Assembly: GCF_900114825.1 (NCBI RefSeq) | Contig: NZ_FOUI01000014.1 | Coordinates: 20,143 to 84,142, forward strand | Direction: 5' to 3' | Origin: Halopseudomonas yangmingensis | GTDB lineage: Bacteria; Pseudomonadota; Gammaproteobacteria; Pseudomonadales; Pseudomonadaceae | DNA length: 64,000 bases | Shown here: piece by piece, positions 28,396 to 37,393 of the stretch | Layout of the letters: the number at the start of each line of letters is the position of its first letter | Position numbering within the stretch: the first letter of the stretch is position 1 | Program-made: the position numbers and the translations under genes | Notes under the pieces: generated by a model | The model's input: only the letters and a program-made list of their open reading frames with translations | What the model was told of the DNA's origin: nothing | Databases searched by the model: none

Positions 28396-30024
28396 CTAAT
28401 ACCCGCGTGCCGAGCGGCGGATCAGTACGATTACCGGCAGCAGGCCGACCGCTACCAGGGTCAGCGCCGGCAGGGCCGCGCGCGCCCACTCGCCTTCGGT
28501 GGTCATGCCGTAGATGCGCACCGCCAGGGTATCCCAGCCGAAGGGACGCATCAGCAGGGTGGCTGGCATTTCCTTCAGCACATCGACGAACACCAGCAGT
28601 GCAGCACTCAGCACACCGGGCAGCAGCAACGGCAGGTAGACCCGCCAGAACACCGCCCAGCCATTCTGCCCAAGGCTCTGCGCGGCCTCCGGCAGCGACG
28701 GGCGGATTCGCGCCAGCGCGGTATCCAGCGGCCCGTGGGCAACCGCCATAAAGCGGATCAGGTAGGCCAGCAACAGCGCGAACAGGCTGCCCAGCAGCAA
28801 CTGTCCGGCCTGCTCGTTACCCAGCCATTGACGCAGCGGAATCAGCAACTGGTTATCGAGGAAGCTGAAGGCAAACATGATGCCGACCGCCAGCACCGAA
28901 CCGGGCAGTGCATAGCCCAGATTGGCCAGCGCCACCGCTGCCTTGACCCGCCGCAGCGGTTGCAGGCGGCGCGCCAGCACCAGCAGTATCGCCAGCGTTA
29001 CGGTCATTAAAGCCGCCATGGCACCGAGCATCAGGGTATTGCGGATCACCGCCCACCAGCGACTGTCCAGATCCCCCAGCCCGCTGCCAAACAACCACCA
29101 GAGCAGCTGCGCCACCGGGATGATAAAGGCCACCATCAGCACCAGCAGGCAGAACCCGGTGGCCAGCCAGCCGCGCCAGCCGGTCAACTGGTAGAGCGCA
29201 CCGGCACGCGGCCGGTCCAGCGCCGGAAAGCGCTTGCTGCCTTGCGCCCGGCGTTCGGCAAACAGGGCCAGAAAGACAAACAGCAGCAGCAGACAGGCCA
29301 GCTGCGTGGCGGTCTGCAGGCTGTAGAAACCGTACCAGGTCTTGTAGATGGCCGTGGTGAAGGTATCGTAGTTGAACACCGAGACCGCGCCGAAGTCAGC
29401 CAGCGTCTCCATGATCGCCAATGCCGCACCGGCACCGATGGCCGGGCGCGCCATCGGCAAGGCCACCCGCAGAAAACCCTGCCAGGGGGTCAGCCCGAGA
29501 ATCCGCGCCGCCTCCATCAGCCCGCGGCCCTGCGCCATAAAGGCACTGCGCGCCAGCATGTAGACGTAGGGGTAGAACACCAGCACCAGACCGATAACCA
29601 CCCCGCCAGTCGAACGCACCGGCCACAGCTGGAAGTCGTTGCCCAGCCAGCTGCGCAGCCAGGTTTGCAAGGGCCCGGCAAAATCCAGCACACCGATCAT
29701 CACAAAAGCCAGCACGTAGGCCGGCACAGCAAAGGGCAGCATCAGCGCCCAGTCGAAGTAACGCCGGCCGGGAAACTGGCACATGCTGGTCAACCAGGCC
29801 AGTGACACCCCCAGCAGCACCACACCAACGCCCACACCACCAACCAGCACCAGGGTATTGCCGATCAGCCTGAACAACTGGGTCTGCAGCAGATGCCCCC
29901 AGATCATGCTGTCCACCTGCTGCCAGCTCAGCAGCAGCACCAGCAGCGGCATCATCACCAGCGCCGCGCTGAAATAACTCAGCAGGCGCCAGTGTGGCAG
30001 GTCGGGCAGGCTCTTGGGCAGCAC
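28396..30024 (-). CDS. Iron(III) ABC transporter permease (FbpB type), GTG start
   Basis: 542 residues with about twelve membrane segments in two BPD-type halves. Each half has an EAA-like loop (EAARILGLTPWQGFLRVALP near 195 and EAAQSLGQNGWAVFWRVYLP near 450). This double permease is typical of periplasmic Fe3+ transporters. It starts with GTG at 30024, preceded by GGAG. It lies 93 bases after the binding protein gene, across a terminator-like hairpin. No ATPase gene is next to it, so the ATPase must be encoded elsewhere. Confidence 0.9.
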   Translation of the reverse strand: MLPKSLPDLPHWRLLSYFSAALVMMPLLVLLLSWQQVDSMIWGHLLQTQLFRLIGNTLVLVGGVGVGVVLLGVSLAWLTSMCQFPGRRYFDWALMLPFAVPAYVLAFVMIGVLDFAGPLQTWLRSWLGNDFQLWPVRSTGGVVIGLVLVFYPYVYMLARSAFMAQGRGLMEAARILGLTPWQGFLRVALPMARPAIGAGAALAIMETLADFGAVSVFNYDTFTTAIYKTWYGFYSLQTATQLACLLLLFVFLALFAERRAQGSKRFPALDRPRAGALYQLTGWRGWLATGFCLLVLMVAFIIPVAQLLWWLFGSGLGDLDSRWWAVIRNTLMLGAMAALMTVTLAILLVLARRLQPLRRVKAAVALANLGYALPGSVLAVGIMFAFSFLDNQLLIPLRQWLGNEQAGQLLLGSLFALLLAYLIRFMAVAHGPLDTALARIRPSLPEAAQSLGQNGWAVFWRVYLPLLLPGVLSAALLVFVDVLKEMPATLLMRPFGWDTLAVRIYGMTTEGEWARAALPALTLVAVGLLPVIVLIRRSARGY

Positions 30025-30040
30025 GGCAACTCCGGATCAG

Positions 30041-30073
30041 AAAAACACACGCCCGGCACTATGGCCGGGCGTG
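30041..30073 (-). terminator. Attenuating terminator between iron-binding protein and permease genes
   Basis: A 10-base stem (CACGCCCGGC/GCCGGGCGTG, 30048-30057 and 30064-30073) with a 6-base loop is followed on the minus strand by TGTTTTT. The arrangement binding protein, hairpin, permease is common in ABC operons and lowers permease expression relative to the binding protein. Confidence 0.8.
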
Positions 30074-30117
30074 CAGTATAAACGCATTGTCAAACGCGAA
30101 TATTGATCAGACGCAAT

Positions 30118-31119
30118 TCAGTCCCAACGCAGGCGATCCATCAGCATCACTGCCTCGGCCTGACGACGCCCTGCCACCTCGACGTTGATGGTGTCGGTCT
30201 TCATCGGCCCCCAGGCCGCCACCTCTTCGGAGGGCGCCAGCGCTGTGTTGGCCGGAAACTCCTGATTGATGTCGGCAAATACCCGCTGGGCCGGCTCGGT
30301 GGTCAGCCACTCGAGGAAACGGATCGCCTCTTCGGGGTTCTTCGAGTGCTTGGTAACACCGGCACCGGAAATGTTCACATGCACCCCGCGATCATTCTGG
30401 TTCGGCCAGAACAGCGCCGCCTTGATGCCCGGCTTGTCTTTCTGCAGACGGCCGAAGTAGTAGGTATTGACGATACCTACATCACACTGGCCTGCATCAA
30501 TTGCCTCTACCAGCGCGGTGTCGTTGGCAAACACCGGTGTTGCCAGATTGGCGACCCAGCCACGGATGATTTCAGCGGTCTTCTGCTCACCCAGGGTTTC
30601 CAGCATGGTCGCGGTCAGCGACTGGTTGTACACCTTCTTCGAGGTGCGCAGACACATGCGACCCTTCCAGGCATCGTCAGCCAGCGCTTCATAGGTACTC
30701 AGGCTGGCCGGATCGACCCGCTCGGTGGAATACACGATGGTCCGTGCACGCAGCGACAAGCCGGTCCACTGGCCGTTGCTGGAACGGTACTGGGCAGGAA
30801 TATTGGCCTCGATCACGTCCGACTTGACTGCACGCAGCACGCCCTGCTCCTCGGCCTGCCAGAGGTTACCGGCATCCACGGTAATCAGCAGGTCGGCGCG
30901 GGTGTTGGCACCCTCGGCACGCAGACGCGCCAGCAACGGCGCTTCACCATCAGTGATGTAGTTGATCTTGACGCCGGTGGTTTCGGTGTACAGATCGAAG
31001 GCCGGCTTGACCAGGTGCTCCTGGCGAGCGGAGTAGACGACCAACTCCTTGGCCTGGGCAAACCCGGTAAAGCTGGCCAGGGCCAGACTGGCAATGACGG
31101 CAGAACGCTTGAGGAACAT
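30118..31119 (-). CDS. Periplasmic Fe(III)-binding protein (FbpA type)
   Basis: 333 residues with a cleaved signal ending at AQA (about residue 23). The solute-binding fold begins [12 protein letters not shown], and the adjacent tyrosines Tyr220-Tyr221 in NTYYFGR match the iron-ligand pair of FbpA proteins. The start at 31119 is set by the signal sequence and GAGG. A Fur-box-like sequence overlaps the promoter. It forms a unit with the downstream permease. Confidence 0.92.
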   Translation of the reverse strand: MFLKRSAVIASLALASFTGFAQAKELVVYSARQEHLVKPAFDLYTETTGVKINYITDGEAPLLARLRAEGANTRADLLITVDAGNLWQAEEQGVLRAVKSDVIEANIPAQYRSSNGQWTGLSLRARTIVYSTERVDPASLSTYEALADDAWKGRMCLRTSKKVYNQSLTATMLETLGEQKTAEIIRGWVANLATPVFANDTALVEAIDAGQCDVGIVNTYYFGRLQKDKPGIKAALFWPNQNDRGVHVNISGAGVTKHSKNPEEAIRFLEWLTTEPAQRVFADINQEFPANTALAPSEEVAAWGPMKTDTINVEVAGRRQAEAVMLMDRLRWD

Positions 31120-31147
31120 GATGAAGCCTCGTGATGGTGGACTTGCC

Positions 31148-31179
31148 GTAGATGATAATGATTCACCTTTATAGTTGCA
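31148..31179 (-). promoter_or_regulatory. Fur-box-overlapped promoter of the iron transporter operon
   Basis: Positions 31148-31166 match the 19-base Fur consensus at 13 positions (core ATGATAATGATT). On the minus strand a -35-like TTGCAA (31174-31179) is separated by 17 bases from a -10-like TATCAT inside the Fur site. Iron-replete repression is the expected behaviour. Confidence 0.7.
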
Positions 31180-31203
31180 ACTGCGTCCTCTCGTCACATC
31201 CGC

Positions 31204-32445
31204 CTAGACTGTAAGCGAGCCCCTGGCCAGTGCCGGCAGGTCACCCTCCAGCCCCATGGCGCGCCGAATGATCGCCGCCTTGAGGACGCCATGGCCGTCC
31301 ATCCAGTTCATCCCGGCATTGCGCAACCAGCGCAGCGGCAGCGCCTCCGCATGGAACAGCCGCTCAAAGCCCTCCATCGCCGCCATCATGCCCAGATTGT
31401 GTCCGATACGCTGGCGCTGGTAACGCTCCAGCACCTGCAGTTCGGCGCAGGATTCGCCGCGCGACTGCGCCTGCATCAGCACCTCGGCCAGACAGGCAGC
31501 ATCCAGCATGCCCAGGTTGACGCCCTGCCCGGCCAGCGGGTGAATGCTATGGGCAGCATCACCAACCAGTGCCAGTCCCGGCATCACATAGCGTTTGGCA
31601 TGGCGCTGGCGCAGCGGAATGCGGTAGCGCCGATCCACTGCCAGCACCCGCCCGAGCCGCTGCTCGATGGCTTCGCTGAGCGCCGCAGCAAAGGCCTGAT
31701 CGTCCAGCGCCATCATTGCCTCGGCCGGCTCGGCCAGCAGCGACCAGACAATCGAGCAATAGTGCCGGCCATCGCGCGACGGCAGCGGCAGGAAAGCCAG
31801 CGGGCCGCTCGGCAAAAAACGCTGCCAGGCCGTATCGGCATGCGGTTGCTCCACTTGCACCGTGGTGACCAGTGCGTGGTGCAGGTAATCCCATTCGCGC
31901 ATCTCGAAGCCGGCCAGGTCACGAACCCGCGACTGGGCGCCATCCGCTGCTACCAGCAAAGGTGTGCGCAGCGCCTCGCCCTGTTCGAACTCCAGCCGCC
32001 AGCCTGCATCCTCCTTGACCAGCACCCGGGTGCGCCGCTGGCCCTGTACGCGCACCGGCGTCTGTTGCAGCGCATCCAGCAACGCCTGCTGCACCGGGGT
32101 GTTCTCGATGATGTGGCCAAGGCGCAACTCACCCAACGCCTCGGCATCGAAGGCTATCGCACCAGTGCCCTCGGCATCCCATACGCGCATGTGCCGGTAA
32201 CCGCACAGGCGCTCCGGCGGCAGCCGCTGCCAGACGCCAAGGCGTTGCAGGATACGTTCGGAGGCAGCACTGAAGGCGCTGACCCGCGGCTCGTAGCCGG
32301 AGGCGCCGGGCTGCACCGGCAAGCGCTGCTGCAGATCCAGCGCGTCCACCAGCAACACCCGCAGCGGGCTGTCGGCCAGCGCATTGGCCAGGGTGGCACC
32401 GACCATGCCGGCACCGACAATGATCACATCCGCATCGAATTGCAT
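31204..32445 (-). CDS. FAD-dependent ubiquinone-biosynthesis hydroxylase (UbiI/VisC type)
   Basis: Flavin monooxygenase of ubiquinone ring hydroxylation, 413 residues. FAD motifs are VIIVGAGMVGATLANAL at the N-terminus and the GD motif LVGDAAHSIHPLAGQGVN near 280. It lies 15 bases after ubiH in the same direction. In P. aeruginosa the homologue at this locus is named visC; UbiI fits context, but UbiF-type activity cannot be excluded from sequence. Confidence 0.88.
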   Translation of the reverse strand: MQFDADVIIVGAGMVGATLANALADSPLRVLLVDALDLQQRLPVQPGASGYEPRVSAFSAASERILQRLGVWQRLPPERLCGYRHMRVWDAEGTGAIAFDAEALGELRLGHIIENTPVQQALLDALQQTPVRVQGQRRTRVLVKEDAGWRLEFEQGEALRTPLLVAADGAQSRVRDLAGFEMREWDYLHHALVTTVQVEQPHADTAWQRFLPSGPLAFLPLPSRDGRHYCSIVWSLLAEPAEAMMALDDQAFAAALSEAIEQRLGRVLAVDRRYRIPLRQRHAKRYVMPGLALVGDAAHSIHPLAGQGVNLGMLDAACLAEVLMQAQSRGESCAELQVLERYQRQRIGHNLGMMAAMEGFERLFHAEALPLRWLRNAGMNWMDGHGVLKAAIIRRAMGLEGDLPALARGSLTV

Positions 32446-32460
32446 GACAGGCTCTCCGTA

Positions 32461-33654
32461 TCAGCTGCGCAGGCCCATGGCGCGGCGGGCAAAAAGGGAT
32501 TTGGCCGGTGCCAGCAGATCCAACCCGAGCAAGCCCAGGGTACGACCCACCCCCAGCAGGGTCTGGCGGTTGCTGAACAGCCGGGTCAGGCGATCACTGA
32601 AGTCGATGGTCAGGCGTTGGTCATCGCGCTGCTCGACCAGATAGGCCTGCAACCGCGCCAGTTCGCCAGGGGCGGCCTGTTCTGCCCACGCCTGCCGGAT
32701 ATGCCGGGCCAGCGCCATGGCATCGCGCAGCGACAGGTTGAAGCCCTGTCCGGCAATCGGATGCAGGCTGTGCGCTGCATTGCCCAGCACCACCAGATGC
32801 GGGCGCACCTGCTCGTCACTTTCGATCAGCTGCAACGGGTAGCTGGAACGCTCGCCAACCCGCAACAGTTCGCCAAGGCGATAGCCAAAGGCCTCCTGCA
32901 GGCGGCGCAGAAAGGCCGCATCGGTCAATGCCAGCACCTGCCGGGCCTGATCCTCGGGCAGGGTCCAGACCAGCGCGCTACGCTGCTCGACCAGCGGCAG
33001 CAGGGCCATCGGGCCATCGGCGGTGAATCGCTCGAAAGCTTCGCCCTGATGGGCGCGGCTGGTACTGACGTTGGCAATGATCGCGGTTTGCCCGTAGGGT
33101 CGCGCCTGACGGTGAATCCCCAACTGCTCGAGCAGTCCGGAACGGCCACCATCGGCCAGCACCAGCAGGTCGGTATCCAGCCAGTGCGACTGGCCGTCAC
33201 CCTCGACCTGCAGTCGATAGCCCTGATCAGCCGGCTGAAGGGCGGTGACCCGCGCCGGCGCCAGCCAGTCGATGCGCTGCTGATCCAGGGCGCCAAGCAG
33301 CACCTGGCCCAGCCAGGCGTTCTCCACCACATAGCCGAGTGCCGGCACCCCTTCCTGCTCGGCATGCATGCGCAGCATGCCGGGATGGCCACGGTCGGAC
33401 ACATGGATATGGCGGATCGGCTCGGCACGCTCGGCCAGCTGCGACCACACACCCAGTTCGCGCAACAGCTGGCTGCTGCCCCAGGACAGGGCGGTGGAAC
33501 GGGCATCGTAACTGGGTTGCCAGGCATTGGCAGCGGGCGGCAGCGCCTCGATCAGGCGGATGCGCCAGTCACGCCCGGCATCGCTGCGCTGCAGTGCCAG
33601 CGCCAGGCTGGCACCAACCATGCCACCGCCGACAATGCTGATCACCCCGGCCAT
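32461..33654 (-). CDS. ubiH: 2-octaprenyl-6-methoxyphenol hydroxylase-type UbiH
   Basis: Second flavin hydroxylase of ubiquinone synthesis, 397 residues. FAD-binding motif ISIVGGGMVGASLAL at 5-19 and LGNAAHSLHPIAGQGFNLSLRD near 285. The order pepP-ubiH-ubiI is the conserved gammaproteobacterial arrangement. It begins two bases after the pepP stop. Confidence 0.93.
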   Translation of the reverse strand: MAGVISIVGGGMVGASLALALQRSDAGRDWRIRLIEALPPAANAWQPSYDARSTALSWGSSQLLRELGVWSQLAERAEPIRHIHVSDRGHPGMLRMHAEQEGVPALGYVVENAWLGQVLLGALDQQRIDWLAPARVTALQPADQGYRLQVEGDGQSHWLDTDLLVLADGGRSGLLEQLGIHRQARPYGQTAIIANVSTSRAHQGEAFERFTADGPMALLPLVEQRSALVWTLPEDQARQVLALTDAAFLRRLQEAFGYRLGELLRVGERSSYPLQLIESDEQVRPHLVVLGNAAHSLHPIAGQGFNLSLRDAMALARHIRQAWAEQAAPGELARLQAYLVEQRDDQRLTIDFSDRLTRLFSNRQTLLGVGRTLGLLGLDLLAPAKSLFARRAMGLRS

Positions 33655-33656
33655 GC

Positions 33657-34988
33657 TCAGTGCTCCCCGCTGCGCGCCGCAGCCATCAGCGCCTCGATCT
33701 CGTCGATCTCGCGCGGCACATCGCCGGTAAGAATCTCGCAGCCATTACGGGTAACCAGCACGTCGTCCTCGATACGCACGCCGATGCCACGCCACTTGCG
33801 CGCCACGTCGCTGTTGTCCTGGGCGATATAGATACCGGGCTCGACGGTCATCAACATGCCCGGTTCGAGCACCCGCCATTCACCACCCACACGGTACTCG
33901 CCGACATCGTGCACATCCATGCCCAGCCAGTGACCGACCCGGTGCATGTAGAACGGCCGGTAGGCCTCGGCGGCTACAAGCTCATCCACCTCGCCCTGCA
34001 GCAGCCCCAGCTCTATAAGGCCGGCGGTAATCACCCGCACCGAGGCCTCATGCACCTCGTTCCAGTGCCGCCCCGGTGCAATCACCGCAAAGGCGGCGCG
34101 CTGGGCATCCAGCACCAGTTGGTAGATGGCCCGCTGCTCGGCGGAAAAGCGCCCGTTGGCCGGGAAGGTGCGGGTGATGTCGCTGGCATAGCAGTCCAGC
34201 TCGCAGCCGGCATCAATCAGCACCAGATCGCCATCACGGATCTGACTGGTGTTTTCCGTGTAGTGCAGGATGCAGGCATTGCGGCCGGCAGCGACGATCG
34301 ACGAATAAGCCGGGGCACGGCTGCCGCTGCGCATGAATTCGTGTATCAGCTCGGCCTCCAGCTGGTATTCATGGAGACCGGGGCGGCAGATCTGCATGGC
34401 GCGGACATGCGCCCGCGCGGAAATTTTTGCCGCCTCGCGCATTACCTTGAGTTCCGCCGCGCTTTTGTACAGGCGCAGGTCGTGCAACAGATGATCAAGG
34501 GCCTCGAACTCGTTCGGTGGCTGCGCGCCAAGGCGCGCCTTGCTGCGGATGCTGTTGATCCAGCCGGTCAGCCGGCGATCGAACTCGGGGTTGGCACCCA
34601 TCGCGTAGTAGACCCGCTCGCGCCCCTCGATCAGGCCGGGCAGGATGTCGTCGATATCGCTGATCGGGAAGGCATCATCGGCGCCATAGCTGGCCACCGC
34701 GCCCTCCTGACCGGCCCGGTAGCCGTCCCACAGCTCGCGCTCGGGATCACGCTCACGGCAGAACAGTACGAACTCGCCGTGCGCCCGACCGGGAATCAGA
34801 ACCGCCACCGCCTCCGGTTCGGGAAAACCGGTCAAATACTGGAAATCGCTGTCCTGCCGGTAGGGGTATTCAGTGTCGCGGTTGCGCGTGCGTACTTGCG
34901 CCGCTGGCAACACGGCGATGCTGTTCGGCACCATCTGCGCCATCAGCGCCTTGCGCCGACGACTGTATTCCTGTCGGGGGATCTGCAT
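33657..34988 (-). CDS. pepP: Xaa-Pro aminopeptidase (aminopeptidase P)
   Basis: Mn-dependent peptidase that removes N-terminal residues preceding proline. 443 residues, full length. Metal ligands are visible in LIDAGCELDCYASDITR (two Asp), the HRVGHWLGMDVHDVG His, and the Glu residues of MTVEPGIYI and GIGVRIEDD. Sits between ygfB and ubiH in the same transcript. Confidence 0.95.
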   Translation of the reverse strand: MQIPRQEYSRRRKALMAQMVPNSIAVLPAAQVRTRNRDTEYPYRQDSDFQYLTGFPEPEAVAVLIPGRAHGEFVLFCRERDPERELWDGYRAGQEGAVASYGADDAFPISDIDDILPGLIEGRERVYYAMGANPEFDRRLTGWINSIRSKARLGAQPPNEFEALDHLLHDLRLYKSAAELKVMREAAKISARAHVRAMQICRPGLHEYQLEAELIHEFMRSGSRAPAYSSIVAAGRNACILHYTENTSQIRDGDLVLIDAGCELDCYASDITRTFPANGRFSAEQRAIYQLVLDAQRAAFAVIAPGRHWNEVHEASVRVITAGLIELGLLQGEVDELVAAEAYRPFYMHRVGHWLGMDVHDVGEYRVGGEWRVLEPGMLMTVEPGIYIAQDNSDVARKWRGIGVRIEDDVLVTRNGCEILTGDVPREIDEIEALMAAARSGEH

Positions 34989-35005
34989 CAGGGGTCTCCG
35001 GGGTA

Positions 35006-35578
35006 TCAGTGCAGGGCGGCCGGCGGCTGGTCATCGCGCTCGGACGGCTGGCATTCGCTGAATACCAGCAGGCTGGCCATGCGCACATATTCGACCAGTT
35101 CCATAAAGTCGGATTCCGCCTGGTCCGAATCCTCTTCCTCACCCTGAATCTGGGCGATAGCGGCAAAGTCGGCGAGCACACCTTCGACTTCTTCGGTCAA
35201 CGCCGCCTCGCGCGGGACCAGACCGAAGCCGCCAAGAAAGCCCTGACACCAGCGCCCCAGCGCCTCGCTGCGCAGCAGCATCGGCTGACTGTCGTCGGGC
35301 AGCAGCAGGGTGAACTCGAAACCGCTGCCAGCCAGTAGTGCCAGACTGGCATCCTGCAGCTGGATCAGCAGCAGCTTGCCCGCCTCGTTGGCGCTCTGGG
35401 TAGCCTCTGCAAGTTCACTGGCCAGATTCAGCCAGGTGGCATGATCAAACCGCGTGCCGGCGGCCAACCGGCCAACCAGATGGCCGTGCAGCTCCGCGGG
35501 CGAGCCGCTGGCAGCCATGTCGGCAAATACGTCGAGATAACGATCAAATTCGAATACGGCGGGCAGGGCAGGCATCAT
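35006..35578 (-). CDS. UPF0149 (YgfB-family) protein
   Basis: 190-residue helical acidic protein of the YgfB family, found next to pepP-ubiH in Gammaproteobacteria. The conserved pieces ELHGHLVGRLAAG and WCQGFLGGFGL are present. In P. aeruginosa YgfB influences beta-lactam resistance through ampDh3 (from memory). ATG pair at 35578/35575. First gene of the leftward unit, divergent from the coiled-coil gene and zapA. Confidence 0.9.
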   Translation of the reverse strand: MMPALPAVFEFDRYLDVFADMAASGSPAELHGHLVGRLAAGTRFDHATWLNLASELAEATQSANEAGKLLLIQLQDASLALLAGSGFEFTLLLPDDSQPMLLRSEALGRWCQGFLGGFGLVPREAALTEEVEGVLADFAAIAQIQGEEEDSDQAESDFMELVEYVRMASLLVFSECQPSERDDQPPAALH

Positions 35579-35657
35579 CTAGGGCCTCGAAACGTGAGCA
35601 ACCGCGCAAGGATAACAGAAGCAGCCCCCGGCTTGCTGCCAGCCGCCGTGCGGCGCT

Positions 35658-35685
35658 TTGACCGCCGCCAGCGGCCTGCTATAGT
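35658..35685 (+). promoter_or_regulatory. Sigma-70 promoter of the coiled-coil gene and zapA
   Basis: TTGACC (35658-35663), a 16-base spacer and TATAGT (35680-35685) form a near-consensus promoter reading rightward, with a start near 35692 and an 80-base leader before the ATG at 35771. Confidence 0.7.
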
Positions 35686-35770
35686 GGCCGGCAGATCAAA
35701 CGGCCGGGAAGCTGTTTGCCTTCCGGCACCATCGCCACCCCACTCCATTCGTCTGGACTTGCCTACGCCC

Positions 35771-35980
35771 ATGGATCAATCCGACATCACCGCTCTGGCT
35801 GCGCGGGTCAACCAATTGATCGATCTGTGCCTGCACCTGCAACAGCAGAACCAGCACCTGCTGTCGCAGGAAAGACACTGGCGTGAAGAACGCCAGCAAC
35901 TGATCGAGAAGAACGATCTGGCCCGACAGAAGGTCGAAGCCATGATCATCCGCCTGAAAGCCCTGGAGCACGATGCATGA
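35771..35980 (+). CDS. Small coiled-coil protein (TIGR02449 family, ZapB-like)
   Basis: 69 residues, almost entirely a Gln/Leu/Glu-rich coiled coil (heptads from about 8 to 65), the family found upstream of zapA in pseudomonads. By shape and context it may be a division-associated protein, but this is inference. The ATG at 35771 starts the coiled coil; the stop overlaps zapA (ATGA). Confidence 0.85.
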   Translation: MDQSDITALAARVNQLIDLCLHLQQQNQHLLSQERHWREERQQLIEKNDLARQKVEAMIIRLKALEHDA

Positions 35981-36282
35981 CCCAGCCGTCGACCGTCACC
36001 CTGCATATCCTCGACAAGGAATACCGCGTCAGCTGCCCCCCGGAGGAGCGTTATAATCTGGAGCAGGCTGCACGCCATCTGGATGAAACCATGCGAGAGA
36101 TTCGCAGCAGCGGCAAGGTTGTAGGCGTGGAACGTATTGCAGTGATGGCAGCACTCAATATCAGTCATGCAATGATTACCGGCAGTCGCAGCCACGATGA
36201 ACAGTCAGGCCGCCAGCAACAGATGATCGATGATCTGGTCAAACGTCTTGACCAGATACTGTCCCCCGGCCAGGCGGTTTAG
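35977..36282 (+). CDS. zapA: Cell division protein ZapA
   Basis: 101 residues. ZapA binds FtsZ and bundles its filaments. N-terminal VTLHILDKEYRVSCPPEE and the long C-terminal coiled-coil helix match the family. Coupled with the preceding coiled-coil gene, followed directly by the 6S RNA gene, the conserved arrangement. Confidence 0.94.
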   Translation: MTQPSTVTLHILDKEYRVSCPPEERYNLEQAARHLDETMREIRSSGKVVGVERIAVMAALNISHAMITGSRSHDEQSGRQQQMIDDLVKRLDQILSPGQAV

Positions 36283-36293
36283 ACCCAAGCCGC

Positions 36294-36322
36294 TTGGGTA
36301 AGCCTCCGGACTCAGGTATAGT
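36294..36322 (+). promoter_or_regulatory. Promoter of 6S RNA
   Basis: -35-like TTGGGT (36294-36299), a 17-base spacer and -10 TATAGT (36317-36322) give a predicted start at about 36329, where the 6S stem begins. Confidence 0.7.
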
Positions 36323-36328
36323 GAATTC

Positions 36329-36506
36329 GTCCCTGGGGTGTTTGCCAGTCGGAGATGTCCCTGAGCCGATACTTCTGTACCAGGGGGGTGGCCGTCGCGG
36401 CGGTGTGCATGTCCGCTCGCCGGAAAGCCTGAAGCCGCACCCTGCTCTCCGCCTTGAACTTTCGGGTTCAAGGGCTAACCCGACAGCGGCATTCCCGGGG
36501 ATTCCA
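36329..36506 (+). ncRNA. ssrS: 6S RNA
   Basis: Regulator that binds sigma-70 RNA polymerase in stationary phase. Located between zapA and ygfA as in other Gammaproteobacteria. Diagnostic segments are GCCAGTCGG...GATGTCCCTGAGCC at the 5' side, TGTGCATGTCCGCTCG in the middle, and TTGAACTTTCGGGTTCAAGG hairpin near the 3' side. The ends (TCCCTGGGG...CCCGGGGA) pair into the closing stem. About 178 bases; both ends are estimates. Confidence 0.92.
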
Positions 36507-36522
36507 GTTTGCCTTGTCCAGC

Positions 36523-37119
36523 ATGACAGACTCACGCCAATCACTTCGCCGTAAACTGCGAGAAGCGCGCCGCGCCCTTACTCCGCGTCAGCAGCGTGAC
36601 GCCAGCCGCGCCCTGGAGCGCCTGCTTGGCGGCAGCATGCTTTTTCTGCGCAGCCGTCACATTGCTTTCTATCTGGCCAATGACGGTGAAATCGATCCAC
36701 AGCGACTGCTGCAAAAAGCCCGACGCCAGGGCAAACACTGCTATCTGCCGGTAGTTGCTGGCTGGCCCCGCCGGCGCATGCAATTCCAGCGCCTCACCGC
36801 AGACACCCGCTGGCATACCAACCGCTTTGGTATCCGTGAGCCTGTTGCCAACCCTCGACAACAGGTAGCGCTCTGGCGTCTGCAGCTCCTGCTGATGCCG
36901 CTGGTTGGCTTTGATGCGCAGGGCAACCGCTTGGGCATGGGTGGCGGCTTTTATGACAGAGCGCTGGCCTGGCGGCGCCTCCGGCGCAACTGGCCAGGAC
37001 CGCAACTGGTCGGCCTGGCTCACCATTGCCAGCAGGTTGACCGGCTCCCGATTGCCGACTGGGATATCCCGGCAGATCTTATAGCCAGCGACCGGCAGCT
37101 GCTGTTCAAGGGGCGTTGA
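36523..37119 (+). CDS. ygfA: 5-formyltetrahydrofolate cyclo-ligase
   Basis: Converts 5-formyl-THF to 5,10-methenyl-THF with ATP. 198 residues. The C-terminal GMGGGFYDRAL motif and the N-terminal KLREARRAL lysine region are diagnostic. ATG 36523 lies just past the 6S RNA 3' end, so the two are probably cotranscribed as in E. coli; upstream in-frame codons overlap the 6S RNA and are rejected. Confidence 0.93.
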   Translation: MTDSRQSLRRKLREARRALTPRQQRDASRALERLLGGSMLFLRSRHIAFYLANDGEIDPQRLLQKARRQGKHCYLPVVAGWPRRRMQFQRLTADTRWHTNRFGIREPVANPRQQVALWRLQLLLMPLVGFDAQGNRLGMGGGFYDRALAWRRLRRNWPGPQLVGLAHHCQQVDRLPIADWDIPADLIASDRQLLFKGR

Positions 37120-37234
37120 GCGTCGAACCATTTCCGGCAGAACGCTCGAAATAACTTTCCGTATAGCCTGTGGTCACTATTCCCAGTCCGAAAATCAGAA
37201 CCAGAACCCATAGAAGATCGGGCTTGCGCCGCAT
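37106..37234 (-). CDS. Small single-pass membrane protein
   Basis: 42 residues: a basic N-terminus (MRRKPD), one hydrophobic segment (about 7-24, LLWVLVLIFGLGIVTTGY) and a polar tail. GGAGG sits 6 bases before the ATG, the best ribosome site in this region. The 3' end overlaps the ygfA 3' end by 14 bases on the opposite strand. A similar small protein occurs in other pseudomonads (from memory). Function unknown. Confidence 0.72.
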   Translation of the reverse strand: MRRKPDLLWVLVLIFGLGIVTTGYTESYFERSAGNGSTLNAP

Positions 37235-37393
37235 GGTTGCCTCCATTTCAATGCTTAAGGGCAATCTTGTTGTTGATGCCTCGATACTTGATGGCCAAGA
37301 GCCATGAGACATTCCCGCTTTTGGTATCACGAGCGAAGGCTTTATTACCCCTGAAAACAGAATCTGTCAACACCCCCTTCACAGGTAACGCGC

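Noticed and set aside
31291..33831. An 846-codon plus-strand frame opposite ubiI, ubiH and the pepP end
   Set aside because: Antisense shadow covering three genes with clear families on the other strand.
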